Assembly (NCBI GenBank): GCA_030597775.1
Contig: JAUVRF010000149.1
Coordinates: 1-5,445 of the forward strand
Direction of reading: 5' to 3'
Length of the DNA: 5,445 nucleotides
From: Methanobacteriota archaeon
GTDB lineage: Archaea; Thermoplasmatota; DTKX01; GCA-020343715
Of the stretch, positions 1-5,114 are shown piece by piece. The position numbers and the translations under genes are program-made. Within the stretch, counting starts at the first letter, position 1, and every line of letters begins with the position of its first letter. The notes below the pieces were generated by a model, which ran no database searches, was not told where the DNA came from, and saw nothing but the letters and a program-made list of their open reading frames with translations.

Positions 1-1179
1 GTCATCCGGGGTGATGAACGTGACGTCCTCCCTGACGAGCGCTCGCTGCGCCACGACGTACCTGGGCGCGTCTATGTGCTCGGTCTTCTCCACGAACTCG
101 TCCACGTCCGAGCTCCGTAGCTTGCCCCACTTGACCTCGACGGAGGCCCTGGGCCTTCCCTTCCTGTCGACCACAACCCCGTCGATCTCTGGATCGAAGG
201 AGTAACTGGCGTAACCGCCCATGTTCCTGGCCAGGAGATGGACGATATAGTCCTCCATGCACCTCTCGTGGATCCTGCGCAGGTTCTCCTTTACCTCCTC
301 GAACTCCGGCAGGCCCCTCTCGAGGCCGTAGAGCGAGTCCATATCGTAGTAGACGGCGAACACCGGTGACGCGAGCCGGTAGGCGGACCTCTTCTGACCG
401 TATATCCCGATCTCCTTGACCAGCCCCATCCCCTTGAGGGTGTTGATGTACGAGGACACGTGGGAGGAGCTGTCCTTCCGGATGACGTCCCGCAGGTATA
501 GGGTCGAGGCTATCTTCGCAGACCTCTTGGTACCGGACCCGATGCAACCCATGATGCCCTGGTAGACCTCCGAGAGGTTCCTGTCCTCGATGTGGAATAT
601 CTCGCCTATCAACGCGGGTATCGTGTTCCCCGGTCCCCCCAGGAGGCCGTAGAGGTCCCGAAGGACGCCCTGCCTGCCCATGATGGGGACAGTCCACGGG
701 TCGCTGAGGTAGGGGGCGTGGTCGATGGGTAGATCCTCAGGGTAGACGGCGTACATGTCCTCGGGACCGACCAGCGACACCCTCTTCTCTCGGAAGCGGC
801 CGAGGAGCGGCGACCCCGGTCCCAGGACCCGGTTCATGACGCCCATCGAGGAGCCGGAGAGGAACAGCCTACCGTCGGGATGCACCGACGTGATCCTCTC
901 CAGGACCCCCATGGACATCCTCTGGAACTCGTCTATGATGACGGTCCTCCCGGCCCTCAGCGACCTCATCACCAGGTCGACCACGGCGTCCATTGAATCC
1001 AGCCGGCCCACGTCGGCCCCCTCCACCCAGACGGTGCCCTCCAACCCGACGAGGAGGTATACGTCCCAGTCGACGAACCTCCTCAGCATGTATGTCTTCC
1101 CGACCTTCCGTCGACCGTATACGAGGGTCCAGCCGGTTCCAATGTCGTCCAGCTCGCTTCGCGAGAACTCCATCTCCAT
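1..1179 (-). CDS. AAA+ ATPase with wHTH and C-terminal DUF234/PD-(D/E)xK-like domain (MNS clade), 3' end off window
   Basis: The frame is open from ATG at 1179 to the left edge (393 codons, no stop), so the C-terminus is missing. Seen in order: Walker A GRRKVGKT (residues 22-29); Walker B with TVIIDEF (79-85, D83/E84); a sensor-1-like strand LFLSGSS (105-111); a winged helix about 218-270 (VSSYINTLKGMGLVKE within it); then a nuclease-like segment with E309, D333 and SVEVKWGK (346-353, E348/K350). This is the order of the archaeal ATPase/DUF234 proteins, which usually run 400-470 residues, so only a short tail should be missing. The family is common near archaeal mobile and accessory DNA; its biochemical role is poorly defined and I infer none beyond ATP binding. 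A second in-frame ATG at 1173 is possible. The first is preferred because it lies about 28 nt after the TATA box, which suggests a leaderless mRNA. No SD is visible. Confidence 0.9.
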   Translation of the reverse strand, partial: MEMEFSRSELDDIGTGWTLVYGRRKVGKTYMLRRFVDWDVYLLVGLEGTVWVEGADVGRLDSMDAVVDLVMRSLRAGRTVIIDEFQRMSMGVLERITSVHPDGRLFLSGSSMGVMNRVLGPGSPLLGRFREKRVSLVGPEDMYAVYPEDLPIDHAPYLSDPWTVPIMGRQGVLRDLYGLLGGPGNTIPALIGEIFHIEDRNLSEVYQGIMGCIGSGTKRSAKIASTLYLRDVIRKDSSSHVSSYINTLKGMGLVKEIGIYGQKRSAYRLASPVFAVYYDMDSLYGLERGLPEFEEVKENLRRIHERCMEDYIVHLLARNMGGYASYSFDPEIDGVVVDRKGRPRASVEVKWGKLRSSDVDEFVEKTEHIDAPRYVVAQRALVREDVTFITPDD

Positions 1180-1202
1180 GTACAAGCATATGACCGTAAT
1201 GA

Positions 1203-1212
1203 TATTTATAAA
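1203..1212 (-). promoter_or_regulatory. TATA box of the ATPase gene
   Basis: Read on the minus strand this is TTTATAAATA, a textbook archaeal TATA element. It is preceded by an A-rich stretch (GAAATCACAA) suitable as a BRE. Its centre is about 28 nt before the ATG at 1179, so transcription should begin at or within a few bases of the start codon. The 8-bp centre TTTATAAA is self-complementary, so plus-strand use cannot be excluded; the upstream A-rich BRE-like bases favour the minus direction. Confidence 0.75.
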
Positions 1213-1217
1213 TTGTG

Positions 1218-1241
1218 ATTTCAAAATATCAATTTTGAAAT
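1218..1241. promoter_or_regulatory. Inverted repeat next to the ATPase promoter, possible operator
   Basis: Two perfect 10-bp arms, ATTTCAAAAT and ATTTTGAAAT, are separated by 4 bp (ATCA). The repeat lies directly upstream of the BRE/TATA of the ATPase gene, where archaeal activators or repressors often bind. It is too AT-rich and wrongly placed for a terminator of that gene. The regulator is unknown. Confidence 0.45.
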
Positions 1242-1351
1242 ATTGTTTCTGCCGGCCATCCTGCCATTGGTGGACCTCTAGTGAGCAACCGGTTCGTCAT
1301 GTACACCACAAGCGGTTTTGAATCGTACATTGTGAGGTGCCCCATTGGTCG

Positions 1352-1495
1352 ATCCCAGGCCCCCTTCCCCTGTCCTCGCACGGGAGGTGCGCGGATGCGC
1401 GCCGACCGCGCAGCAGCAATTCATGCCCCTGCGACAGCAGCAGGGGTCCGCATGGGGCCCCGGGAACCACCTGCGCCTCGATGCCGAACCACCAC
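1352..1495 (+). repeat. Repeat unit A (solitary copy of the ~143-bp repeat)
   Basis: The unit starts at ATCCCAGGCCCCCTT and ends at CACCAC, just before the next ATCCC. It contains the 26-bp core at 1408-1433 that is identical in all four copies in the window. It also has a 35-bp stretch (1447-1481) identical to 5017-5051 in unit D. Predicted hairpins: 1382-1407 (9 of 11 pairs), the core stem CGCAG/CTGCG (1409-1413 with 1429-1433), and GGGGTCC/GGGCCCC (1443-1449 with 1455-1461, one G-T pair). It is in the same orientation as the array at 4636-5064 and closest to unit D. I do not recognise the family. Confidence 0.85.
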
Positions 1496-1549
1496 ATCCC
1501 TGTCCGGGGGCGGGAGGCGGCGTGCGCCGGGGCGGCACGGGGGGGGGGG
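1496..1549 (+). repeat. G-rich 3' tail of the repeat element, copy 1
   Basis: The first 50 bp match 5065-5114 with two mismatches. The tail contains GGGGG at 1506-1510, GGG at 1512-1514, GGGG at 1529-1532 and a run of 11 G at 1539-1549, so a G-quadruplex on the plus strand is possible. A short stem CGTGC/GCACG (1521-1525 with 1535-1539) is shared with the other copy. The tail follows the last unit at both loci and seems to mark the 3' end of the element. Confidence 0.75.
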
Positions 1550-1668
1550 CGACACGAGCGGTCACGAACATGGGATGTGGATGAGCGAAGGTTCATGGAC
1601 CCATCCGTGAGTCCGTCCCTCGATTCGACCCGGCAACCTTCATCACCTCCCCGACTCATGCCCTCCCC

Positions 1669-2334
1669 ATGACCGGCAAAGCGACCCGCGGCGAATGCAC
1701 CGTGTGCGGCAAGGTCCTCGGCAAGAGGGCGCTGACCAGGCACCTGCAGGCACACTTCGCCACCGGGGGCAGGGGCCGCGCGGTGACCGTGGTACACCTG
1801 CTCGTCGACACCAGGCACGGCTCCGAGTACTGGATGCATCTGATGGCGAGGGGGGACGGGACGCTCAAGGACCTCGACTCGTTCCTGCGGGAGGAGTGGC
1901 TCGAGTGCTGCGGCCACATGAGCCAGTTCAAGATCGGCGGGAGGGCCTACACGTCCGACCCGGAGTTCTCTAGGTGGGGCGAGGGGGACCTTGACGTCGC
2001 CCTCGCCGACGTGCTCGGGGTGGGCGAGGAGTTCATCCACGAGTACGACTTCGGCTCGACCACCACCCTGCGGCTGCGGGTGATGGGCACCTGGCAGGGG
2101 GTCGCGGGGAGGTTACCCGTCACGTTGCTCGCCCGCAACGAGCCGCCGGAGAGGCCCTGCGGGGTCTGCGGCCGCCCCGCCGACGTCGTCTGCGTCGCCT
2201 GCTACGAGGGGCCCCACGGGACGGTGCTGTGCGACGCCTGCGCTGAGGGGCACCACTGCGACGAGGACTACAGACTGCCCGTGGTGAACTCGCCGCGGTG
2301 CGGCGTTTGCGGGTACACGGGCACCGCGTGGTGA
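1669..2334 (+). CDS. Plasmid pRiA4b ORF-3-like (PRiA4_ORF3) protein with N-terminal C2H2 finger and C-terminal zinc module
   Basis: The product is 221 residues. Residues 10-29 form a C2H2-type finger (C10-x2-C13-x11-H25-x3-H29). Residues about 38-145 match the pRiA4b ORF-3-like / IS1096 passenger TnpR-like family: YWMHLMARGDGTLKDLDSFL, then HMSQFKIGGRAY (83-94) and FIHEYDFGSTTTLRLRV (122-138), whose EYDFG is the family hallmark. Residues 164-214 hold CxxC pairs at 164/167, 175/178, 188/191 and 211/214, plus H195, H196 and C197, enough for two or three zinc sites; they end in the NSPRCGVCGYTG motif often seen at the end of such proteins. The family has no firmly known function; the zinc modules suggest nucleic-acid or protein binding. 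No TATA or SD is visible before the ATG, so promoter and start are less certain. The gene converges on the AbiE-like operon, visibly more GC-rich than it, and may have a different origin. Confidence 0.85.
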   Translation: MTGKATRGECTVCGKVLGKRALTRHLQAHFATGGRGRAVTVVHLLVDTRHGSEYWMHLMARGDGTLKDLDSFLREEWLECCGHMSQFKIGGRAYTSDPEFSRWGEGDLDVALADVLGVGEEFIHEYDFGSTTTLRLRVMGTWQGVAGRLPVTLLARNEPPERPCGVCGRPADVVCVACYEGPHGTVLCDACAEGHHCDEDYRLPVVNSPRCGVCGYTGTAW

Positions 2335-2391
2335 GGTGTCGCGCGACGCGTGTCCCCCCACTGACCCTATCACAGCGCGGCCGGTGCTCGC

Positions 2392-2412
2392 GTGAGCGCC
2401 GGGCGCGCTCAC
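2392..2412. terminator. Hairpin between convergent genes, possible terminator
   Basis: GTGAGCGC (2392-2399) and GCGCTCAC (2405-2412) form a perfect 8-bp stem with a 5-nt loop. It sits between the 3' ends of the PRiA4 gene (2334) and the AbiEii-like gene (2498). A 10-bp palindrome GTCGCGCGAC (2338-2347) lies just after the PRiA4 stop. Neither is followed by a convincing T-run, which is what archaeal termination normally uses, so the terminator role is only suggested by position. Confidence 0.3.
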
Positions 2413-2497
2413 CAAGCCGTTTCACCGACCCCCTCGATGCGGGGATTGCCACGCACCCCACAAATGGCCCTATGCCGTGCAAGTTATCGGCAGGCTC

Positions 2498-3346
2498 CTA
2501 CCGGACTTCCTCGAGGAACAGCCTGATGACCTGGTAGGCCCGCTGCATCCGCCGCTGCCTTGCGTCGCCAAGCTCGGTGGCATGGAAATCCGCCACCCAC
2601 CTCGGTCCAACGGCTCGAGGGCTCGAGAAGAGCTCCTCGATGTGACCGATCGATTCGGCGATGAGCGGTTCCCTGCAATAGGGACGTACGGCACGGGCGA
2701 CCTCCCTGGGTCCCTCACCGTAGTTGTCGACCACGGAGTAGATGTCATAGGCGTCCTTCTCCTTGTACCGCTCACCAAGGGCGTGTCCCTTCATACCCAA
2801 GCAGCCCACGACGTCCGCCATGAGGATCCCTGCACGGGCCTCGCCTCCGCCGGGGAGTTCGCCGTCGATCATCACCTCTGACCTGTGGCCAAGGGCGATC
2901 GGCACGTCCCTGAACGGACGGACCTTCAGCCCCTTCTGCAGTTCCCGGTCGCGTTTCCTGCCGATGGACCTCTCGTGTTGCGCCGTGACGAAGTCGACCA
3001 TTATATCCTTCTTCGACCCATCGACATCAGAGGTGAGGGTCCTAACGAAGCTGAACGGGCGGTCCTCGGACTTGCTCCATCCCCGATCGGTGATGAGCTC
3101 CTCGATGGTGGCGTACCCCCGGGGATCGATCCTCTCGGGGTCCACGGCGAGGTCGATGTCGATGGAGCCGATGTGGACGAAGGGGTTGTCGGGCTGCTGG
3201 TGGTCACGGAGGAGAAAGTACGGGACCCAACCTCCCACCAGCACGAGGGTGTCCCTGTACGCTCTCAGGGTAATGGCCAGCTCGAGGAGGGCTGACCTGG
3301 ACGCCTCGACAAGCGCGCGGTCGTAGTCGGTCGATGACCTTGGCAT
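2498..3346 (-). CDS. AbiEii/AbiGii-family nucleotidyltransferase, type IV toxin-antitoxin toxin
   Basis: The product is 282 residues. It has the polymerase-beta-type nucleotidyltransferase pattern of AbiEii (DUF1814): LVGGWVPYFLLR (36-47), then HIGSIDIDLAVD (58-69) with catalytic carboxylates D63 and D65, a third carboxylate D118 in DIMVDFVT, and a downstream K186...R193-x-K-x-K-D-x-Y-D-I-Y block (KEKDAYDIY, 195-203) matching the conserved K/D motif of the family. All expected active-site residues are present, so the toxin should be active. Characterised relatives (AbiEii, MenT) are bacteriostatic nucleotidyltransferases; MenT3 adds nucleotides to tRNA 3' ends. The substrate here is unknown. 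The gene follows its presumed antitoxin by 13 nt and is translated from a strong SD overlapping the antitoxin stop codon, so the pair is co-transcribed and probably translationally coupled. The stop is TAG at 2500-2498. An antibiotic-type nucleotidyltransferase is the less likely alternative. Confidence 0.85.
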   Translation of the reverse strand: MPRSSTDYDRALVEASRSALLELAITLRAYRDTLVLVGGWVPYFLLRDHQQPDNPFVHIGSIDIDLAVDPERIDPRGYATIEELITDRGWSKSEDRPFSFVRTLTSDVDGSKKDIMVDFVTAQHERSIGRKRDRELQKGLKVRPFRDVPIALGHRSEVMIDGELPGGGEARAGILMADVVGCLGMKGHALGERYKEKDAYDIYSVVDNYGEGPREVARAVRPYCREPLIAESIGHIEELFSSPRAVGPRWVADFHATELGDARQRRMQRAYQVIRLFLEEVR

Positions 3347-3350
3347 GTCC

Positions 3351-3360
3351 TCACCCTCCT
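3351..3360 (-). promoter_or_regulatory. Strong Shine-Dalgarno of the AbiEii-like gene
   Basis: On the minus strand this reads AGGAGGGTGA, 4 nt before the ATG at 3346. It begins on the last base of the upstream gene's TGA stop (3362-3360), so ribosomes ending the antitoxin can restart on the toxin. It fixes the start codon. It contrasts with the SD-less first gene of the operon. Confidence 0.8.
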
Positions 3361-4430
3361 CAGAACCCCAGTACCCTCTCCCTCAGGAATTCGGCCTGCT
3401 CCCGTCCACGACCGGGCTGGTTATACAGGTCCACGTAGAGCTGGACGTTGCTCACGACCCTCATTCCATCCACGACCTGGAGGTCCATGAAGACCCCCTC
3501 GTCGTAGGGTTCCAGCAGTACCAGGTTGCCCCCGCTGTCCACCGGCTGGAGGTCGAGGTCCCTCCCCCAGGCACCGTCCTCCTCGGCTATGTACACCCAT
3601 ACGTCGTTGAACCTCACGTGGGGGGCAACCTTCGATGCTCCGGCCAGGAGTGTGAAGGCGTACTCGGTGCTGGTCCCGAGAGCTGCATCCGCGATCGACC
3701 TCATCAGGGATCCCGGTGTCCGCTCGAGGGAGAAGTAGACCCTCCGGCGGTTCCGGTCCATGCTCCAGGCCTCGGCCCAGGCGTCCAGGAGATCTCCTGG
3801 TCTCGTGAGGACGACCCGCTTCCTCTCGTCCCTCTCGACGAGGCCCTTGTCCTGAAGGAGGCTGACGACCCAGTGCACGCCACCAGGGGTCATATCGCAT
3901 CCATCTGCCAGGTCCGAGATCCGGGCGGGCTCGTCCTTGTGGACGAGCAGACGGCGCACGACCCGGGTGGCCTGGGGGGCGAATAGCTGTTTGGCCCCCC
4001 GGCGCTCCCGCGGCCAGGACTCTGGGGAGACGCGGTCGATGAGGACGGACCCGAACCTCAGGTGGATGTTGCCCACCAGGTCGATGTAGCCGCCACCCTC
4101 TCTCCTGCATATCTGCCTGGTGCGTTCGCTCACGAATGTCGATGCGAACACGGGGTAGCCCCGGGGGAAGTCCTTCATGCATTCCCTCAGATCGGTGATG
4201 GCCATCTTGGCAAAGCGAGGTTCGCCCTTCGATTTCACCCCTATGAGGAGGGTTCTCGTGATCCTGCCCATCTTCACCGTGACGACAAGGTCTGGTCGAT
4301 GTTCCATATCGACGTTGGGATACTGCTCTACGTCCAGTACCTTGAGGCCATCGATCAACCCCGGAAGCTGGTCGTTCAGGTAGTTGATTATCTCCGTCTC
4401 GGTCCTTAACTGTTTTTCAATGAATGGCAT
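3360..4430 (-). CDS. AbiEi-family antitoxin / transcriptional regulator with N-terminal nuclease-like domain
   Basis: The product is 356 residues. Residues about 10-130 resemble a restriction-endonuclease-like fold: RPDLVVTV (45-52), LLIGVKSKGEPR (61-72), YPVFASTFVS (92-101) and the signature GGYIDLVGNIHLRF (113-126). Where this fold has E-x-K, residue 64 is Gly (GVK, codon GGG), so nuclease activity is probably lost. A winged helix follows at about 149-215 (LFAPQATRVVRRLL, ISDLADGCDMTPGGVHWVVS, LLQDKGLVERD), then a C-terminal domain including EYAFTLLAGASKVAPHVRF (about 258-276). This order is typical of long AbiEi-type antitoxins paired with AbiEii toxins. AbiEi proteins studied elsewhere bind inverted repeats in their own promoter and neutralise the toxin without forming a stable complex; the palindrome on this promoter fits. 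It starts at ATG 4430 with a leader of about 8 nt and no SD. That the pair is cognate is inferred from adjacency. Confidence 0.82.
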   Translation of the reverse strand: MPFIEKQLRTETEIINYLNDQLPGLIDGLKVLDVEQYPNVDMEHRPDLVVTVKMGRITRTLLIGVKSKGEPRFAKMAITDLRECMKDFPRGYPVFASTFVSERTRQICRREGGGYIDLVGNIHLRFGSVLIDRVSPESWPRERRGAKQLFAPQATRVVRRLLVHKDEPARISDLADGCDMTPGGVHWVVSLLQDKGLVERDERKRVVLTRPGDLLDAWAEAWSMDRNRRRVYFSLERTPGSLMRSIADAALGTSTEYAFTLLAGASKVAPHVRFNDVWVYIAEEDGAWGRDLDLQPVDSGGNLVLLEPYDEGVFMDLQVVDGMRVVSNVQLYVDLYNQPGRGREQAEFLRERVLGF

Positions 4431-4433
4431 ATT

Positions 4434-4449
4434 TTTAGCAAATGCTAAA
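4434..4449. promoter_or_regulatory. Perfect palindrome over the AbiE-like operon start, likely operator
   Basis: TTTAGCA-AA-TGCTAAA is a perfect 7-2-7 inverted repeat. It lies between the TATA element (4461-4470) and the ATG (4430), covering the predicted transcription start near 4439. A protein bound here would block initiation. The likely binder is the winged-helix AbiEi-like protein encoded directly downstream, as in known autoregulated AbiE systems. Confidence 0.65.
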
Positions 4450-4460
4450 TTAGTCTGGTA

Positions 4461-4470
4461 CTATTAAAAG
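4461..4470 (-). promoter_or_regulatory. TATA box of the AbiE-like operon
   Basis: The minus strand reads CTTTTAATAG, a reasonable archaeal TATA element in an AT-rich island. Its centre is about 35 nt before the ATG at 4430, which places the start of transcription near 4439 and leaves a leader of roughly 8 nt. Confidence 0.6.
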
Positions 4471-4635
4471 TTGTTGGGATGATAATCCAAGGTACGAATT
4501 GTGGACCCGAATATCATTTATTGGTTTCTCCATGTTGTGCTTTGCGATAACAATGAAGCTTTCCCAGGAGAAATGATAACGCTGGCTCACTTGTCCCGCA
4601 CCCAGCAACCCATGCTATCGAGCACCCCACGATCG

Positions 4636-4780
4636 ATCCCAGGCCCCCTTTCCCCTATCCCAGCAAGGTCGGTGCGCGCGTGCGCGCCGACCGCGCAGCA
4701 GCAATTCATGCCCCTGCGGCAGCAGCGATGGCCTTCGGCCTTCCCGGGAACCACCCGCGCCCCCCTAGCCAAACCACCAC
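4636..4780 (+). repeat. Repeat unit B (first of three in tandem)
   Basis: The unit is 145 bp. The identical core is at 4693-4718. The stem-loop before it (4667-4692) has arms GGTCGGTGCGC and GCGCGCCGACC with loop GCGT: all 11 pairs form, one being T-G. After the core, GGCC-TTC-GGCC (4730-4740) makes a third hairpin. The 47 bp at 4693-4739 are identical to 4837-4883 in unit C, so B and C are the most recent duplicates in this part. Confidence 0.85.
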
Positions 4781-4922
4781 ATCCCAGACCCCCTTCCCCC
4801 ATCCTGGCAACGAGGCCGCGCGGGTGTGCGACCGAGGCGCAGCAGCAATTCATGCCCCTGCGGCAGCAGCGATGGCCTTCGGCGTTCTCTGGAACCACCT
4901 GCGCCTCGAAGCCTTGCACCAC
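4781..4922 (+). repeat. Repeat unit C (second of three in tandem)
   Basis: The unit is 142 bp with core at 4837-4862. The leading stem at 4811-4836 has diverged but keeps 8 of 11 pairs in the same register; its outermost pair and its fourth pair are swapped relative to unit B (G-C to C-G, and C-G to G-C). The end of the unit (CTGCGCCTCGAAGCCTTGCA, ending before CCACATCC) matches unit D rather than B, so the copies look like mosaics formed by unequal exchange. Confidence 0.85.
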
Positions 4923-5064
4923 ATCCAAGGCCCCCTCCCCTGTCCTGGCAAGGTCGGTGCGCGCGTGCGTGCCGACCGCGCAGCAGCAATTCATGCCCCT
5001 GCGGCCGCGGCAGGCATCCGCATGGGGCCCCGGGAACCACCTGCGCCTCGAAGCCTTGCACCAC
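4923..5064 (+). repeat. Repeat unit D (third of three in tandem)
   Basis: The unit is 142 bp with core at 4978-5003. The leading stem at 4952-4977 forms all 11 pairs, two of them T-G or G-T. The half after the core differs from B and C but shares 35 identical bases with unit A (5017-5051 versus 1447-1481). The last unit before the tail is therefore of the same type at both loci. Confidence 0.85.
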
Positions 5065-5114
5065 ATCCCTGTCCGGGGGCGGGACGCGACGTGCGCCGGG
5101 GCGGCACGGGGGGG
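5065..5114 (+). repeat. G-rich 3' tail of the repeat element, copy 2
   Basis: Matches 1496-1545 with two mismatches, then ends in 7 G (5108-5114), against 11 G in the first copy. It has the same short stem CGTGC/GCACG (5090-5094 with 5104-5108) and the same GGGGG, GGG and GGGG clusters. Similarity between the two loci stops at this run. Confidence 0.8.

Larger units (their letters stand above)
1180..1668. other. Intergenic region between ATPase and PRiA4 genes
   Basis: This 489-bp gap holds the ATPase promoter and inverted repeat (1203-1241), about 110 bp in which I see nothing recognisable (1242-1351), repeat unit A with its tail (1352-1549), and 119 bp of GC-rich leader before the PRiA4 gene (1550-1668). 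The last part has no clear TATA box or SD. Open frames here exist in several registers on both strands, which is expected from stop-poor GC-rich DNA and is not evidence of a gene. Confidence 0.6.
4636..5114 (+). ncRNA. Candidate structured RNA from the repeat array, family unknown
   Basis: In each unit a 26-nt stem-loop directly abuts a second one formed by the invariant core (CGCAG/CTGCG with a 15-nt invariant loop), and in units A and B a clear third hairpin follows about 10 nt later. The first stem is kept by compensatory changes between copies. The non-Watson-Crick pairs it retains are G-T on the plus strand, which would be G-U wobbles in a plus-strand RNA but A-C mismatches in a minus-strand one. 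Frames are not conserved. No strong promoter is seen, and a structured single-stranded DNA or protein-binding array would also fit. The single-unit locus 1352-1549 would encode a shorter version. Confidence 0.35.

Noticed and set aside
755..1321. Plus-strand open frame over the ATPase gene
   Set aside because: It lies antisense to a gene with clear Walker A, Walker B and E-x-K motifs and its own product shows no domain pattern.
1549..1556. GCGACACG after the first G-run versus GCGTGTCG after the second (5114-5121), mutually reverse complementary over 7 bp
   Set aside because: Too short to mean an inversion or terminal repeat; similarity between the two loci ends at the G-runs.
2113..2482. 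Minus-strand Arg-rich open frames under the end of the PRiA4 gene
   Set aside because: Low-complexity Arg/Pro products in GC-rich DNA, antisense to a protein with clear conserved cysteines and a C-terminal motif.
3345..3986. Plus-strand open frame antisense to the AbiEi-like gene
   Set aside because: Shadow of a well-supported coding frame; the start is not supported by an SD or TATA.
4636..5114. CRISPR array
   Set aside because: Units are 142-145 bp and similar over most of their length; there are no short exact repeats with unique spacers of constant length, and no cas gene is in the window.
4636..5114. Antitoxin RNA of a type III (ToxIN-like) system, because of tandem structured repeats near a toxin gene
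   Set aside because: Type III antitoxin repeats are much shorter and lie directly before a ToxN/AbiQ-type RNase gene; no such gene is present, and the nearby toxin already has a protein partner.
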